From Rhodobacter sp. (lineage in GTDB: Bacteria; Pseudomonadota; Alphaproteobacteria; Rhodobacterales; Rhodobacteraceae): a DNA stretch of 64,000 bases. Both the position numbers and the translations under genes were made by a program. This document shows, piece after piece, positions 7,793-16,047 of this stretch; the stretch's first letter is position 1; each line of letters opens with the position of its first letter. Location: NCBI GenBank assembly GCA_027484145.1, contig JAIXUH010000026.1:248001-312000 (forward strand). The letters are read 5' to 3'. The notes beneath the pieces were generated by a model that had not been told where the DNA came from, made no database searches, and saw nothing but the letters and a program-made list of their open reading frames with translations.

Positions 7793-8818
7793 TCAAAGGA
7801 GTGCCGCGATGGCAAGAAACAGCGCAGGGATCAGCCCTGCGTCACGGTTGGACCGGAACACCGACAGACAAGATGTGGGGTCGTCGATGTTCAGCCTGCT
7901 CATCTGCCGGACCATGTGCCAGCCAAAGGCCCAGACACCGCAGAGCGCAATGGCAAGCTGCAACGGGTCGCGCAGGGGTAACAAGGCCAGCAGCACGGCC
8001 AAAGCCATGCCCGACACGGCAGCAATCAAAAACACCTTCAGCCACCACGCCGAATTGTCGCCAAACAGCCGCGCGGTGGATTTCACGCCGATCAGAGCGT
8101 CATCCTCTTTGTCCTGATGGGCATAGATGGTGTCATAAAACAGTGTCCACGCAATGCCCGAAACATAAAGCGCCACAGCGGCCACCGGCACTTCGTTCGC
8201 ATGGGCCGCCCAAGCCAGCAGCGCGCCCCAGTTGAACGCCAGCCCCAGAAAGATTTGCGGCCACCATGTGAAGCGTTTGGCAAAAGGATAGATCGCGACG
8301 AGCAGCAGCGACCCAAGGCCAAGGGCAATGGCGGTCTTGTTGTAGGAAAACAGGATCCACGCCGCGAGGAAGGATTGGGCGACCATCCACGCCAAAGCTT
8401 GCGGCACCGTCACCTGACCCGCAGGAATGGGGCGCGATTTCGTGCGTGCGACCTGCGCATCAAAGTCGCGGTCGGTGACATCGTTCCATGTGCACCCGGC
8501 ACCGCGCATCAGGAAGGCCCCGGCCCCGCAGCTGACGGCCAGCCAGAAATCCCATGGGCGAAACCCATCGACTGCCGCCGCCAGCGACAGGCCCCACAGA
8601 CAGGGGATGAACAACAGCCACGTGCCGATGGGCCGATCCGCCCGCGACAGCCGCAGATAGGGGCGGGTTGGCGCGGGGGCAATCGCGTCCACCCAGTTGT
8701 CAGCGGTTGCATCGGCCACGCGCCCTTCGTCGGGCCAGAAATCGGCCCCCGGATCACGCCCCAAGGCCCCGCCGTCGGTGGGGGGTGCAGCCTCTGGCAA
8801 TTCCGGGCGTGGGGTCAT
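7793..8818 (-). CDS. ubiA: 4-hydroxybenzoate polyprenyltransferase
   Basis: A 341-residue membrane prenyltransferase of ubiquinone synthesis; it joins a polyprenyl chain to 4-hydroxybenzoate. Both Mg-diphosphate motifs are visible: NDVTDRDFDAQVARTKSRP (first Asp-rich loop) and DTIYAHQDKEDDALIG (second). About eight hydrophobic segments follow a soluble N-terminal extension of some 60 residues that is longer than in E. coli UbiA. ATG 8818 is used; GTG 8827 in frame is possible. Its start lies only 11 bases from that of the divergent rsmE, so each gene's promoter must overlap the other's coding region. Confidence 0.93.
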   Translation of the reverse strand: MTPRPELPEAAPPTDGGALGRDPGADFWPDEGRVADATADNWVDAIAPAPTRPYLRLSRADRPIGTWLLFIPCLWGLSLAAAVDGFRPWDFWLAVSCGAGAFLMRGAGCTWNDVTDRDFDAQVARTKSRPIPAGQVTVPQALAWMVAQSFLAAWILFSYNKTAIALGLGSLLLVAIYPFAKRFTWWPQIFLGLAFNWGALLAWAAHANEVPVAAVALYVSGIAWTLFYDTIYAHQDKEDDALIGVKSTARLFGDNSAWWLKVFLIAAVSGMALAVLLALLPLRDPLQLAIALCGVWAFGWHMVRQMSRLNIDDPTSCLSVFRSNRDAGLIPALFLAIAALL

Positions 8819-8829
8819 AGCTTGCACTC

Positions 8830-9558
8830 ATGAACGCGAAGGTCAGACTCTTTGTAGATCAGCCCTTGGGCATGGGGCAAGCGGTGGCAGTCGGCCCCGA
8901 GCAGGCGAATTATCTCTTTGCCGTGATGAGGCTGACCGTTGGCGATGCGGTGCTGCTGTTCAATGGCCGCGATGGGGAATGGCTGGGGCGGGTGCAGGAT
9001 GCGGCCAAGCGCCGCGGCGTCCTGCTGTGCGAGGCACAGACTGCGCCGCAAAGCCTGCCACCGGACCTTTGGCTGCTGTTCTCACCCATCCGGAAAGAGC
9101 GTACCAATTTCATTGTGGAAAAGGCGGTTGAGCTTGGGGTCGCTCGGGTGCAGCCCGTGACCACGCGCTTTAACAATGCCGAACGCTGGCGGCATGACAA
9201 ACAACTGGCCCATGCGGTTGAGGCCGCCGAGCAATGTGGCGCCACCTTTGTGCCCGAAGTGGCCGATGTGCTGCCACTGGACCGGGTGCTTGCATCTTGG
9301 CCACCGGGCAGGGCTTTGCTTTGGGCGGATGAGGCATTGGCGGGCCAATCTGCCAACCTGCATGGTCAGATCGCGCCTGCCACCCCTTCGGCGGTGCTGG
9401 TCGGCCCTGAAGGCGGCTTTTCGGAGGAGGAAAAGGCCCGCCTGCGTGCCCTGCCGTTCGTGCGGCCCATCAGTCTTGGCCCCCGTATCCTGCGGGCCGA
9501 AACGGCGGCGGTGGCCGCCATCGTGCTATGGCAGGCGGCGGTGGGTGACTGGCGATGA
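8830..9558 (+). CDS. rsmE: 16S rRNA m3U1498 methyltransferase
   Basis: The 242-residue protein is a SPOUT-class methyltransferase of the RsmE family. It begins with the PUA-like segment (VRLFVDQPL, QANYLFAVMRL), and its C-terminal knot carries VLVGPEGGFSEEE and SLGPRILRAETA, the hallmark SAM-binding loops. It methylates U1498 of 16S rRNA late in 30S assembly. No clear Shine-Dalgarno sequence precedes ATG 8830, in keeping with the very short spacing to ubiA. It is followed by a membrane protein and gshA in the same direction. Confidence 0.95.
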   Translation: MNAKVRLFVDQPLGMGQAVAVGPEQANYLFAVMRLTVGDAVLLFNGRDGEWLGRVQDAAKRRGVLLCEAQTAPQSLPPDLWLLFSPIRKERTNFIVEKAVELGVARVQPVTTRFNNAERWRHDKQLAHAVEAAEQCGATFVPEVADVLPLDRVLASWPPGRALLWADEALAGQSANLHGQIAPATPSAVLVGPEGGFSEEEKARLRALPFVRPISLGPRILRAETAAVAAIVLWQAAVGDWR

Positions 9559-9597
9559 TTACGCGGGTGGGGGACGCTACGGCGCAAGGGGGTCTGC

Positions 9598-10149
9598 ATG
9601 ACTGACTATGTCCGACCCGAGGTGCGCGCCTTGCTGTGGCAGTGGCGCGAGGGGTTTGTCGGCGTGGCGGTGGTGGCCCTTGGGCTGTGGCTGGCATCCT
9701 ATGGCGGCTATCTGCTGGTGCCGCTTGGCGTGATTCTGGGGCTGGGGGGGGTGTCGCTGGGGCTGCTGGCATGGCGCCGGATGCGCTTTGCGGCGGATGG
9801 GGCCGCGCCGGGAATCGTTCAGGTGGATGAAGGTCAGGTCGGCTATATGGGCCCAACGGTGGGTGGTTTTGTCAGCCTGCCCGATCTGGTCGAGTTGCGG
9901 CTGATCTCGATGCGCGGGCGCCGGTTGTGGCGGCTAAAGCAAGCCGATGGGCAAGCGATTCTGATTCCGCTGGAGGCGGCAGGGGCCGAGAACCTGTTTG
10001 ACGCCTTCTCATCGTTGCCGGGCATGTCCAGCGCCGATCTGGTGGCCGCCTTGCAGCCCGTCGCAGGGGCCGACAGCCGCGCCGTCATGGCGGGTGGCGA
10101 AAACCGGGTCGTCTGGCGGCGCAGTGGGGCCGGGGTGGTGGCGCGGTAA
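9598..10149 (+). CDS. Conserved membrane protein, two N-terminal spans
   Basis: A 183-residue protein with two adjacent hydrophobic helices (about residues 20-37 and 40-58, VAVVALGLWLASYGGYLL and LGVILGLGGVSLGLLAW), followed by a cytoplasmic or periplasmic beta-rich region (GIVQVDEGQVGYMGPTVGG, LWRLKQADGQAILIPLEA). The soluble part resembles small PH-like folds, but I do not recognise a named family. It lies 39 bases after rsmE and before gshA, all in one direction. Function unknown. Confidence 0.75.
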   Translation: MTDYVRPEVRALLWQWREGFVGVAVVALGLWLASYGGYLLVPLGVILGLGGVSLGLLAWRRMRFAADGAAPGIVQVDEGQVGYMGPTVGGFVSLPDLVELRLISMRGRRLWRLKQADGQAILIPLEAAGAENLFDAFSSLPGMSSADLVAALQPVAGADSRAVMAGGENRVVWRRSGAGVVAR

Positions 10150-10280
10150 TCACCTGCGATGTGCCGGTATCATCTTTTGTGATATCACCCGCCCGATGCA
10201 TCGCCCTGTCTTGACTTGCCGCAGCGGGCAAGACACCTCTTGCCATCTTGACCCTGACCACAGCCGGAGCCTGCCTTCCC

Positions 10281-11627
10281 ATGTCCATTCCACAATCCGG
10301 CGGCGGACCGATCGAAGATTTCTCGCAGCTTGCCGCCTATATGGAATCGGGCAGCAAGCCCAAGGCGCAATGGACCATCGGCACCGAGCATGAAAAATTC
10401 GGCTGGCTGACGGATACCCACGCGCCTTTGCCCTATGCGGGTCCGCGCTCCGTTTCGGCCCTGTTTGACGGGCTGGTGGCACGGTTCGGCTGGACCCCGG
10501 TGCGTGAAGGCGACAACATCATCGGGCTGACGCGCAACGGCGCGAACATCAGCCTTGAGCCGGGCGGCCAGTTCGAATTGTCCGGCGCGATGATGCCCGA
10601 CATGCACGCCTCGGCCGCCGAATTGCGGACCCACTTGGAAGAGGTGGCTACGATTGCCGACCCCATGGGCGTGCGGTTCATGGGCATTGGCGCTGCCCCC
10701 GAATGGCGGCATGAGGCTATGCCGGTGATGCCAAAGGGGCGCTACCGGTTGATGACCGATTACATGGGCCGCGTCGGCACTCATGGCACCCAGATGATGT
10801 ATCGGACCTGCACGGTGCAGGTGAACCTCGACTATGGGTCCGAGGCCGACATGGTGAAAAAGCTGCGCGTCTCGCTTGCGTTGCAGCCGGTTGCGACGGC
10901 GCTGTTCGCGTCATCGCCCTTCTTTGATGGCGGGCTGAACGGGCACAAGTCTTGGCGCAGCCGGATTTGGCGGGGTCTGGACAATTCGCGCACGGGTATG
11001 TTGCCCTTTGCCTTTGACGAAGGGTTCGGCTTTCAGGCCTATGTCGACTGGGTTCTGGATGTGCCGATGTATTTTGTCTATCGCGATGGCAAGTATATCA
11101 ATGCCTTGGGTCAGTCGTTCCGGGATTTCCTGAAGGGCGAGCTGCCCGCGCTGCCGGGTGAAAAGCCGACTCTGAGCGATTGGGCCGATCACATGACCAC
11201 CGTTTTCCCCGAAGCGAGGGTCAAGAAATACATCGAAATGCGCGGTGCCGATTGTGGGGACGAAGCGCATATCAACGCGCTGCCCGCGTTCTGGGTGGGG
11301 CTGATGTATGACCAGACCGCGCTGGATGCGGCGTGGGATCTGGTCAAGGGGCTGGACGGCGAAACCCGCGAGGGGCTGCGCGTGGCAGCCTCTGTCTCTG
11401 CCCTGCAGGGGCAGGCCAATGGCGTCAAGCTGCAGGATCTGGCGCGTGCGGCCGTGGCGCTCAGCCATGCCGGGCTTGCCGCGCGTGGTATGGGCGAGGA
11501 ACGCTATCTGGCCCCGCTGGTCGCCTCTGTCGCGTCGGGCGAGGTGCAGGCCGACCGCTGGCTGCAGCTCTATCACGGCGAATGGGCGGGCAGCCTTGCG
11601 CCGATCTACGCCGCTTCCAGCCTGTGA
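10281..11627 (+). CDS. gshA: Glutamate-cysteine ligase
   Basis: The 448-residue enzyme joins glutamate and cysteine with ATP, the first step of glutathione synthesis. It belongs to the plant/alphaproteobacterial class: IGTEHEKFGW near residue 35, GANISLEPGGQFELSG in the substrate region, HGTQMMYRTCTVQVNLD, and SLALQPVATALFASSPF. ATG 10281 fits the family N-terminus; the upstream TTG at 10248 would add 11 unconserved residues. It is the last gene of the rsmE series and convergent with the secreted protein ending at 11637. Confidence 0.93.
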   Translation: MSIPQSGGGPIEDFSQLAAYMESGSKPKAQWTIGTEHEKFGWLTDTHAPLPYAGPRSVSALFDGLVARFGWTPVREGDNIIGLTRNGANISLEPGGQFELSGAMMPDMHASAAELRTHLEEVATIADPMGVRFMGIGAAPEWRHEAMPVMPKGRYRLMTDYMGRVGTHGTQMMYRTCTVQVNLDYGSEADMVKKLRVSLALQPVATALFASSPFFDGGLNGHKSWRSRIWRGLDNSRTGMLPFAFDEGFGFQAYVDWVLDVPMYFVYRDGKYINALGQSFRDFLKGELPALPGEKPTLSDWADHMTTVFPEARVKKYIEMRGADCGDEAHINALPAFWVGLMYDQTALDAAWDLVKGLDGETREGLRVAASVSALQGQANGVKLQDLARAAVALSHAGLAARGMGEERYLAPLVASVASGEVQADRWLQLYHGEWAGSLAPIYAASSL

Positions 11628-11636
11628 GGCTGCGGC

Positions 11637-12137
11637 TTATTCGCCTTCGGGGCCAGAAGGGGCATAGGCGATGAGCCGTTCCCCATCCCAAGTAAAGGTT
11701 ACAACGCAAGGGGCCGCGCCAAAGCTGTCGCAGGCCGACCCGTGCATGCCCAGCATCAGCATGCGTATCGGTGGGCCGACTTCGCCCTCATAGGTGAAGC
11801 TCAGGTCATGGATCATCCAGGCGCCGCCTAGCCAGCTGCTGACCTTGTTCCCGATCACCGCGTGGATCATGGCCCCGCCTGACCCGCCCAGAAAGCCATA
11901 ATCCGGCCCGCAGAATGCGCCGGTTTCGTTGACGATCCAGTCATCCGCCGTGCCGTCTGATGTCAGATCAACCGCCGTGGCGGGGTTGTCCGACAGTTGC
12001 AGCGTGCCGCCCTGTTCTTCGCACCACGCCCGGTTTTCGGCCGTGCCAAGGCTGATGGCCTGATCCATGGGCAGCGCGCCCTCGGTGGCAAGTGCGGGCG
12101 AGGCCAGCAGCGAAAGAGTGAGTGTGAGACGGATCAT
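11637..12137 (-). CDS. Secreted hypothetical protein downstream of plsY
   Basis: A 166-residue protein with a clear signal peptide (MIRLTLTLSLLASPALA, cleavage after ALA). The mature part has four cysteines (WCEEQGG, AFCGPDYG, SACDSFG, APCVVTF) that could form two disulfides, and a Gly-rich GFLGGSGGAMIH segment. Its ATG at 12137 overlaps the plsY stop by four bases (ATGA), so it is translationally coupled to plsY. I do not recognise a family; a small periplasmic protein is all that can be said. Confidence 0.78.
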   Translation of the reverse strand: MIRLTLTLSLLASPALATEGALPMDQAISLGTAENRAWCEEQGGTLQLSDNPATAVDLTSDGTADDWIVNETGAFCGPDYGFLGGSGGAMIHAVIGNKVSSWLGGAWMIHDLSFTYEGEVGPPIRMLMLGMHGSACDSFGAAPCVVTFTWDGERLIAYAPSGPEGE

Positions 12138-12739
12138 TTCCTGCCGATCCTTGGTTCGTTGCCCGCGCGTATGCGGGCGATGTTTGCAGAATGGCGCACA
12201 AAGACCAGCAAGGCCAGCAGCGCCGCCAAAAGCACCATAGACGTATCGCCCAGCCACCATAGCCAGACCGGGGCAAGCGCCGCCGCCGCAAGCGCCGACA
12301 ACGAAGATATGCGGCTGACGGCGGCCACGACCAGCCACGTCGCGCAGGCAGCCAATCCGGCGGGCCATGCTAGGGCAAGCAAGATGCCCAGGAAGGTGGC
12401 CACGCCCTTGCCGCCTTTGAAGCCCAGCCAGACAGGGTACAGATGGCCCAGAAACGCGGCCAGACCGCCCACCTGTGCCGCATCTTCGCCCACCATGGCC
12501 CGCGCGATCAGCACAGCCACGCCGCCCTTTGCCGCATCCAGAATCAGGGTGGCAAAGGCCGCCCTTTTGTTGCCGGTTCGCAGCACGTTGGTTGCGCCAA
12601 TATTGCCCGACCCGATCTGCCGCAAGTCACCCAGCCCCAGTGCCCTTGTGATCACCACCCCAAAGGGCACCGACCCAAGCAAGTAGGACAGCACCGCTGT
12701 AAGCAGCAAAAGCAGGGTCGGAGAGGTGAATTCGGGCAT
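12134..12739 (-). CDS. plsY: Acyl-phosphate glycerol-3-phosphate acyltransferase
   Basis: A 201-residue, five-span inner-membrane enzyme that transfers an acyl chain from acyl-phosphate to glycerol-3-phosphate, starting phospholipid synthesis. The three family motifs are visible: YLLGSVPFGVVI with the first conserved Ser, GSGNIGATNVLRTGNK, and HLYPVWLGFKGGKGVATFLG. It is the sixth gene of the minus-strand unit that begins with pyrB. A TTGATCAAA sequence lies just upstream (12749-12757) in the 23-base gap to the previous gene. Confidence 0.95.
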   Translation of the reverse strand: MPEFTSPTLLLLLTAVLSYLLGSVPFGVVITRALGLGDLRQIGSGNIGATNVLRTGNKRAAFATLILDAAKGGVAVLIARAMVGEDAAQVGGLAAFLGHLYPVWLGFKGGKGVATFLGILLALAWPAGLAACATWLVVAAVSRISSLSALAAAALAPVWLWWLGDTSMVLLAALLALLVFVRHSANIARIRAGNEPRIGRK

Positions 12740-12762
12740 CGGTTGGCCTTGATCAAACGGGG

Positions 12763-13653
12763 TCAGGGTGTCCCATCCGGGACGCGGATCAGCGGGACGA
12801 AGCCAAGAACGCCAACATCCATGCGAAAGACGAAATCGGACATCGGATGATCCAGACTGCGATACTGCTGCACGCCTTTCATGATCAAGTCCAGCGTTCC
12901 GGCCTTTTCAGCATCGCAGAACAGTAGGGCAGAGCGGGCGGGCAGCGCCATGAATGCGGTCTTGATTCCATGCTGGGTCATGATGTCATCCAACATGCCG
13001 TTCATCACCAGCGCCGAAGGAATGGCCCACAGGTGCTGCGGAAAGGTGATGGTGAACAGGCCGTTATCCAACCTGTTGATCGTGGGGTCCGGCAACAGGC
13101 GATCAAGGTTGCTTAGCGCGCGTTCAAGTGCCTGTGCGGGCGGCACCCCCACCTCCTGCAGTTTGTCCATATCCACAAGCGTCAGGCTGTTGGGCTGGTC
13201 AAGGCCCAGCATCACCACCAGATCCCCGGTAAAGGCAACGGCCCACAGACCATCATGCCCCGGTGGCGGGTGGGGCCGCGATGCCTTGGCCTGTTCCAGC
13301 ATTGCCTCATCCCAGTCGGCTTGGGTGAAATGGCGGACAAGCGGCATCAATTGGTCCGGGCTTGCCGGCTCTGCGCCAAGGGCCTCAACGCAGGACCCGG
13401 ACCAGATATCAAGTTGGCTCTGACGCTCGGTCTGCGACATCGGCTGTTGCCATGTCCGCCAGAGGCTATCGAGATGCAGGGTCATCTCCCCCGTGCCAGT
13501 GCCAAAGGAAATGACACGGGTCATGGGGTCCGGTGCGGCGGTGATGGTAAAGGCACGCTTCTTGTGCAGGTGGCCCAATGCGGTTTCCACAAAAGCCGCG
13601 ACCGGATCGGCCTTTTGCGGGCGAAGCAGGCCAAGAAGCGACTTCAATACCAT
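12763..13653 (-). CDS. Hypothetical protein between pseudo-dihydroorotase and plsY
   Basis: A 296-residue soluble protein, start ATG 13653, directly abutting the TAA of the dihydroorotase-like gene. It has no signal peptide or membrane span. Segments such as LMPLVRHFTQADW, WAVAFTGDLVVMLGLD and ALPARSALLFCD give it a mixed alpha/beta look reminiscent of the DUF1444 (YtpQ) family, but I cannot confirm that. Context within a pyr/plsY operon does not indicate a function. Confidence 0.7.
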   Translation of the reverse strand: MVLKSLLGLLRPQKADPVAAFVETALGHLHKKRAFTITAAPDPMTRVISFGTGTGEMTLHLDSLWRTWQQPMSQTERQSQLDIWSGSCVEALGAEPASPDQLMPLVRHFTQADWDEAMLEQAKASRPHPPPGHDGLWAVAFTGDLVVMLGLDQPNSLTLVDMDKLQEVGVPPAQALERALSNLDRLLPDPTINRLDNGLFTITFPQHLWAIPSALVMNGMLDDIMTQHGIKTAFMALPARSALLFCDAEKAGTLDLIMKGVQQYRSLDHPMSDFVFRMDVGVLGFVPLIRVPDGTP

Positions 13654-14925
13654 TTACGCCCCCGAAAAGACCTGTCGTCCGCCGACATAGGTGGCGATGA
13701 CCTTACCCTCCAGCCGAGCGCCGTCAAACGGGGTGTTCTTAGATTTCGACTGCAGCTTGAAGCGGTCGAGCACAAAGGGCGTATCGGGGTTGAACAGCAC
13801 AAGGTCTGCAGGGGCCCCCTCGGCCAGACGTCCCTGTGGCAGGCCAAGCCGCCGGGCCGGGTTCAGCGCCATGGCGCGGAACAGCTGTGGCAGGGTCAGT
13901 TGCCCGGCATGATAAAGCCGCAGTGCCGCCGGAAGCAGGGTTTCCAGACCGACCGCCCCCGAAGCGGCATCTTCGAACGGCAGGCGTTTGGATTCCTCGT
14001 CTTGCGGGGTGTGAAAGCTGCCGATCACGTCGATCAGGCCCGAAGCAACCGCCTCGACCATCGCCAATCGGTCATCTTCGGACCGCAGTGGCGGGGTCAG
14101 CTTAAAGAAGGTGCGGTAATCACCCACGTCCAGTTCGTTTAGCGTCAGATGGTGGATCGACACCCCCGCCGTCACGTCAAAGCCGTTCTTCTTGGCCCGT
14201 TCGAGCGCGGGCAGGCTGCGGGCGGTGGTGATCTGGTCAGCATGATAGCGCGCGCCCGTCATTTCGATCAGGCCGATGTCACGGTCCAGCCCGATCCGTT
14301 CGGCCATGGGATGCACCGCCGGCAGGCCGCGCAAGGACGCAAACTTGCCTGACGTGGCGGCTGCCCCGCCTGACAGCCCCGGTTCCTGCGGATGCCCGAT
14401 CACCAGCGCGCCAAGGCTGCGGGCATAGGTGAACGCGCGCGACAGCACCTTGGTGTCGGTGGTCACATGCATGGCGTCGGTAAAGGCAATCGCCCCGGCA
14501 TCCAGCAGAAAGCCGATCTCGGTCATCTCGCGCCCGGCGCGAGCCTTGGTCAGCGCGGCCATATGCCGGATCCGCACGATTGCGGCCTCTTCGGCGCGTC
14601 GGGTCACAAATTCCAGCACCTCGGGCGTGTCGATGGCAGGTGCTGTGTCGGGGCGCGCGATGATCGTGGTCACCCCGCCCGCCGCAGCGGCAAGGGCCGC
14701 CGACTTGAACGATTCGCGGTGCCGTTCGCCGGGCTCGCCGATCTTGACGCCCCAATCCACGATACCGGGCGCAAGGCAGGCCCCCGCGCAATCAATCACC
14801 CGTGCGCCAACGGGTGCAGAGTCGTCGCGCCGGGCAATCATGCCGTCAACAACCGACAGGCTGCCAAGGTCTTCGGTTCCGGCTTCGGGGTCGATCAGGC
14901 GGGCGTTGATGAAGTGCAGGGTCAT
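13654..14925 (-). CDS. Dihydroorotase-like protein lacking metal ligands (PyrX-type)
   Basis: The 423-residue protein has the amidohydrolase fold and overall order of class I dihydroorotase, in the same operon as pyrB. Key catalytic positions are missing. The canonical DxHxHxxxPG motif reads DWGVKIGEPG at residues 57-66, so both histidines of the HxH metal site are Gly59 and Lys61. The canonical TDHAPH motif with the catalytic Asp reads SFHTPQ (F305 in place of Asp). Other histidines (H179, H259, H260) remain. By analogy with the inactive pyrC' (PyrX) of Pseudomonas, which is needed for assembly of aspartate transcarbamoylase, it is probably a structural partner of PyrB. Automatic pipelines will call it pyrC; an active dihydroorotase should exist elsewhere. 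Confidence 0.85.
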   Translation of the reverse strand: MTLHFINARLIDPEAGTEDLGSLSVVDGMIARRDDSAPVGARVIDCAGACLAPGIVDWGVKIGEPGERHRESFKSAALAAAAGGVTTIIARPDTAPAIDTPEVLEFVTRRAEEAAIVRIRHMAALTKARAGREMTEIGFLLDAGAIAFTDAMHVTTDTKVLSRAFTYARSLGALVIGHPQEPGLSGGAAATSGKFASLRGLPAVHPMAERIGLDRDIGLIEMTGARYHADQITTARSLPALERAKKNGFDVTAGVSIHHLTLNELDVGDYRTFFKLTPPLRSEDDRLAMVEAVASGLIDVIGSFHTPQDEESKRLPFEDAASGAVGLETLLPAALRLYHAGQLTLPQLFRAMALNPARRLGLPQGRLAEGAPADLVLFNPDTPFVLDRFKLQSKSKNTPFDGARLEGKVIATYVGGRQVFSGA

Positions 14926-15019
14926 GGCGTTCCGGTCATTGGCGCTCGTCAACGGGGCAGGGCTGATCGTGCGGGTGTAGGGCTTGCGGTTGTGGCTGTC
15001 TACCCGCGGGCAAAGGGGA

Positions 15020-15439
15020 TCACCCCCGCGCCAACAGGATGCGGGCCGCTGCGGCAGGGGCGTCGGCAAGGTATTTGATCAGGTGCTTGTCGCCCGACCG
15101 TGTGATGATCTGAACCGCGCCAAGGAAGGGGCGCGCATGGGTGATCTGGGCCAAGGGCAAGCTGTGCCCGCGCGGCCCCAGAAGGCGGCGGTTGGTCAGA
15201 TGCCACGTATCGCTCAAAGCCTCGGACGCAAGATAGGCCGCGCGCAGGCCGATGGCCGCCGCCGCCCCCAAAGGCCCGGTGACCGGATAAGGGTTTCCCA
15301 TCACCACCAGCGCCACGCCCGCCGCCGCCCCCAAGGCCACGGCCATTATCAGGTGTGCCCTGAGATAGGTCGTGCGGTCCGGGGCAAAGCTGGCCAGCAC
15401 CTGCTCGCCCGGGTCCAGCGGGGGAAGGGGCGTCGTCAT
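15020..15439 (-). CDS. Small membrane protein with bacterial PH-like domain
   Basis: A 139-residue protein with a pair of hydrophobic segments (about residues 28-70) followed by a pattern seen in bPH2/YdbS-like proteins: DTWHLTNRRLLGPRG, then LPLAQITHARPFLGAVQIIT. It starts within four bases of the end of the gene before it (15436-15439 overlap), so it is translationally coupled in the pyrB operon. The PH-like fold is inferred from the NRRLL-type strand pattern. Its role among pyrimidine genes is unknown. Confidence 0.72.
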   Translation of the reverse strand: MTTPLPPLDPGEQVLASFAPDRTTYLRAHLIMAVALGAAAGVALVVMGNPYPVTGPLGAAAAIGLRAAYLASEALSDTWHLTNRRLLGPRGHSLPLAQITHARPFLGAVQIITRSGDKHLIKYLADAPAAAARILLARG

Positions 15440-16047
15440 GCCGCCATCCAGACGAAAGCCATGACGAACAGGAACAACAGCAGCAGCACAACCGCCGCGA
15501 CGCGCCCGCCCATGGCCGCGTCGGACACCACTTTGACGGGTGGTCCGGCAATGATGCCCTTGGCGGAGTCATACTGCGGCAGCGGCAGGACAGGCGCGGG
15601 CGGTGGTTCGGTGTAACAGCCGACCAAGGTCAGGCGCGGATCAGGCCGCAGGGTGGTGGCCTGACCGCCAAAGGCCGCCGACAGCACGATCACCACATGG
15701 CCGTGCAGCGCATCCAGCCGGGCGCGGTCGGCCTCGATCTGCGCCTCGGCTGCGCCATTACCTTCGACCAGATAGGTGGCAAGGCCGATGGCCGAGATGT
15801 CATCGGTATGAAAAACTTCGACAAAGTCACTGTCGGCAAGGTCTGTTCCCAACAAGGTGGCGATGGGGTCACGTTCATCGTCCGACGCGACATAATCAGG
15901 AAAATCCTTTGCCGGGTCGTCACTGAAGGCAAACCCTGGCGGCGGGCCGGGGTTGCGCAGGCGGTCCACCTCGCGCGCGGTCATGTCCAGCGCAAACACC
16001 CGCACAGTGCCACGTTCGATGGCCTTGACGGTCAGCGGATCGTTCAC
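15436..16047 (-). CDS. Tail-anchored hypothetical protein in pyrB operon
   Basis: A 203-residue protein with a soluble, acidic N-terminal domain ([45 protein letters not shown]) and a single hydrophobic helix at the extreme C-terminus ([20 protein letters not shown]), so it should be inserted as a tail anchor. Its ATG at 16047 overlaps the pyrB stop by four bases. No named family is recognised; similarity-based pipelines may mislabel it as an aspartate carbamoyltransferase subunit because of its neighbour, but it has none of that enzyme's motifs. Confidence 0.78.
   Translation of the reverse strand: MNDPLTVKAIERGTVRVFALDMTAREVDRLRNPGPPPGFAFSDDPAKDFPDYVASDDERDPIATLLGTDLADSDFVEVFHTDDISAIGLATYLVEGNGAAEAQIEADRARLDALHGHVVIVLSAAFGGQATTLRPDPRLTLVGCYTEPPPAPVLPLPQYDSAKGIIAGPPVKVVSDAAMGGRVAAVVLLLLFLFVMAFVWMAA

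Noticed and set aside
15000-15572. A 190-codon minus-strand frame overlapping the PH-like gene in another register
   Set aside because: The overlapping frames at 15020-15439 and 15436-16047 show hydrophobic helices, proper coupling overlaps and family-like strands; this one is Arg/Pro/Gly-rich and has none.
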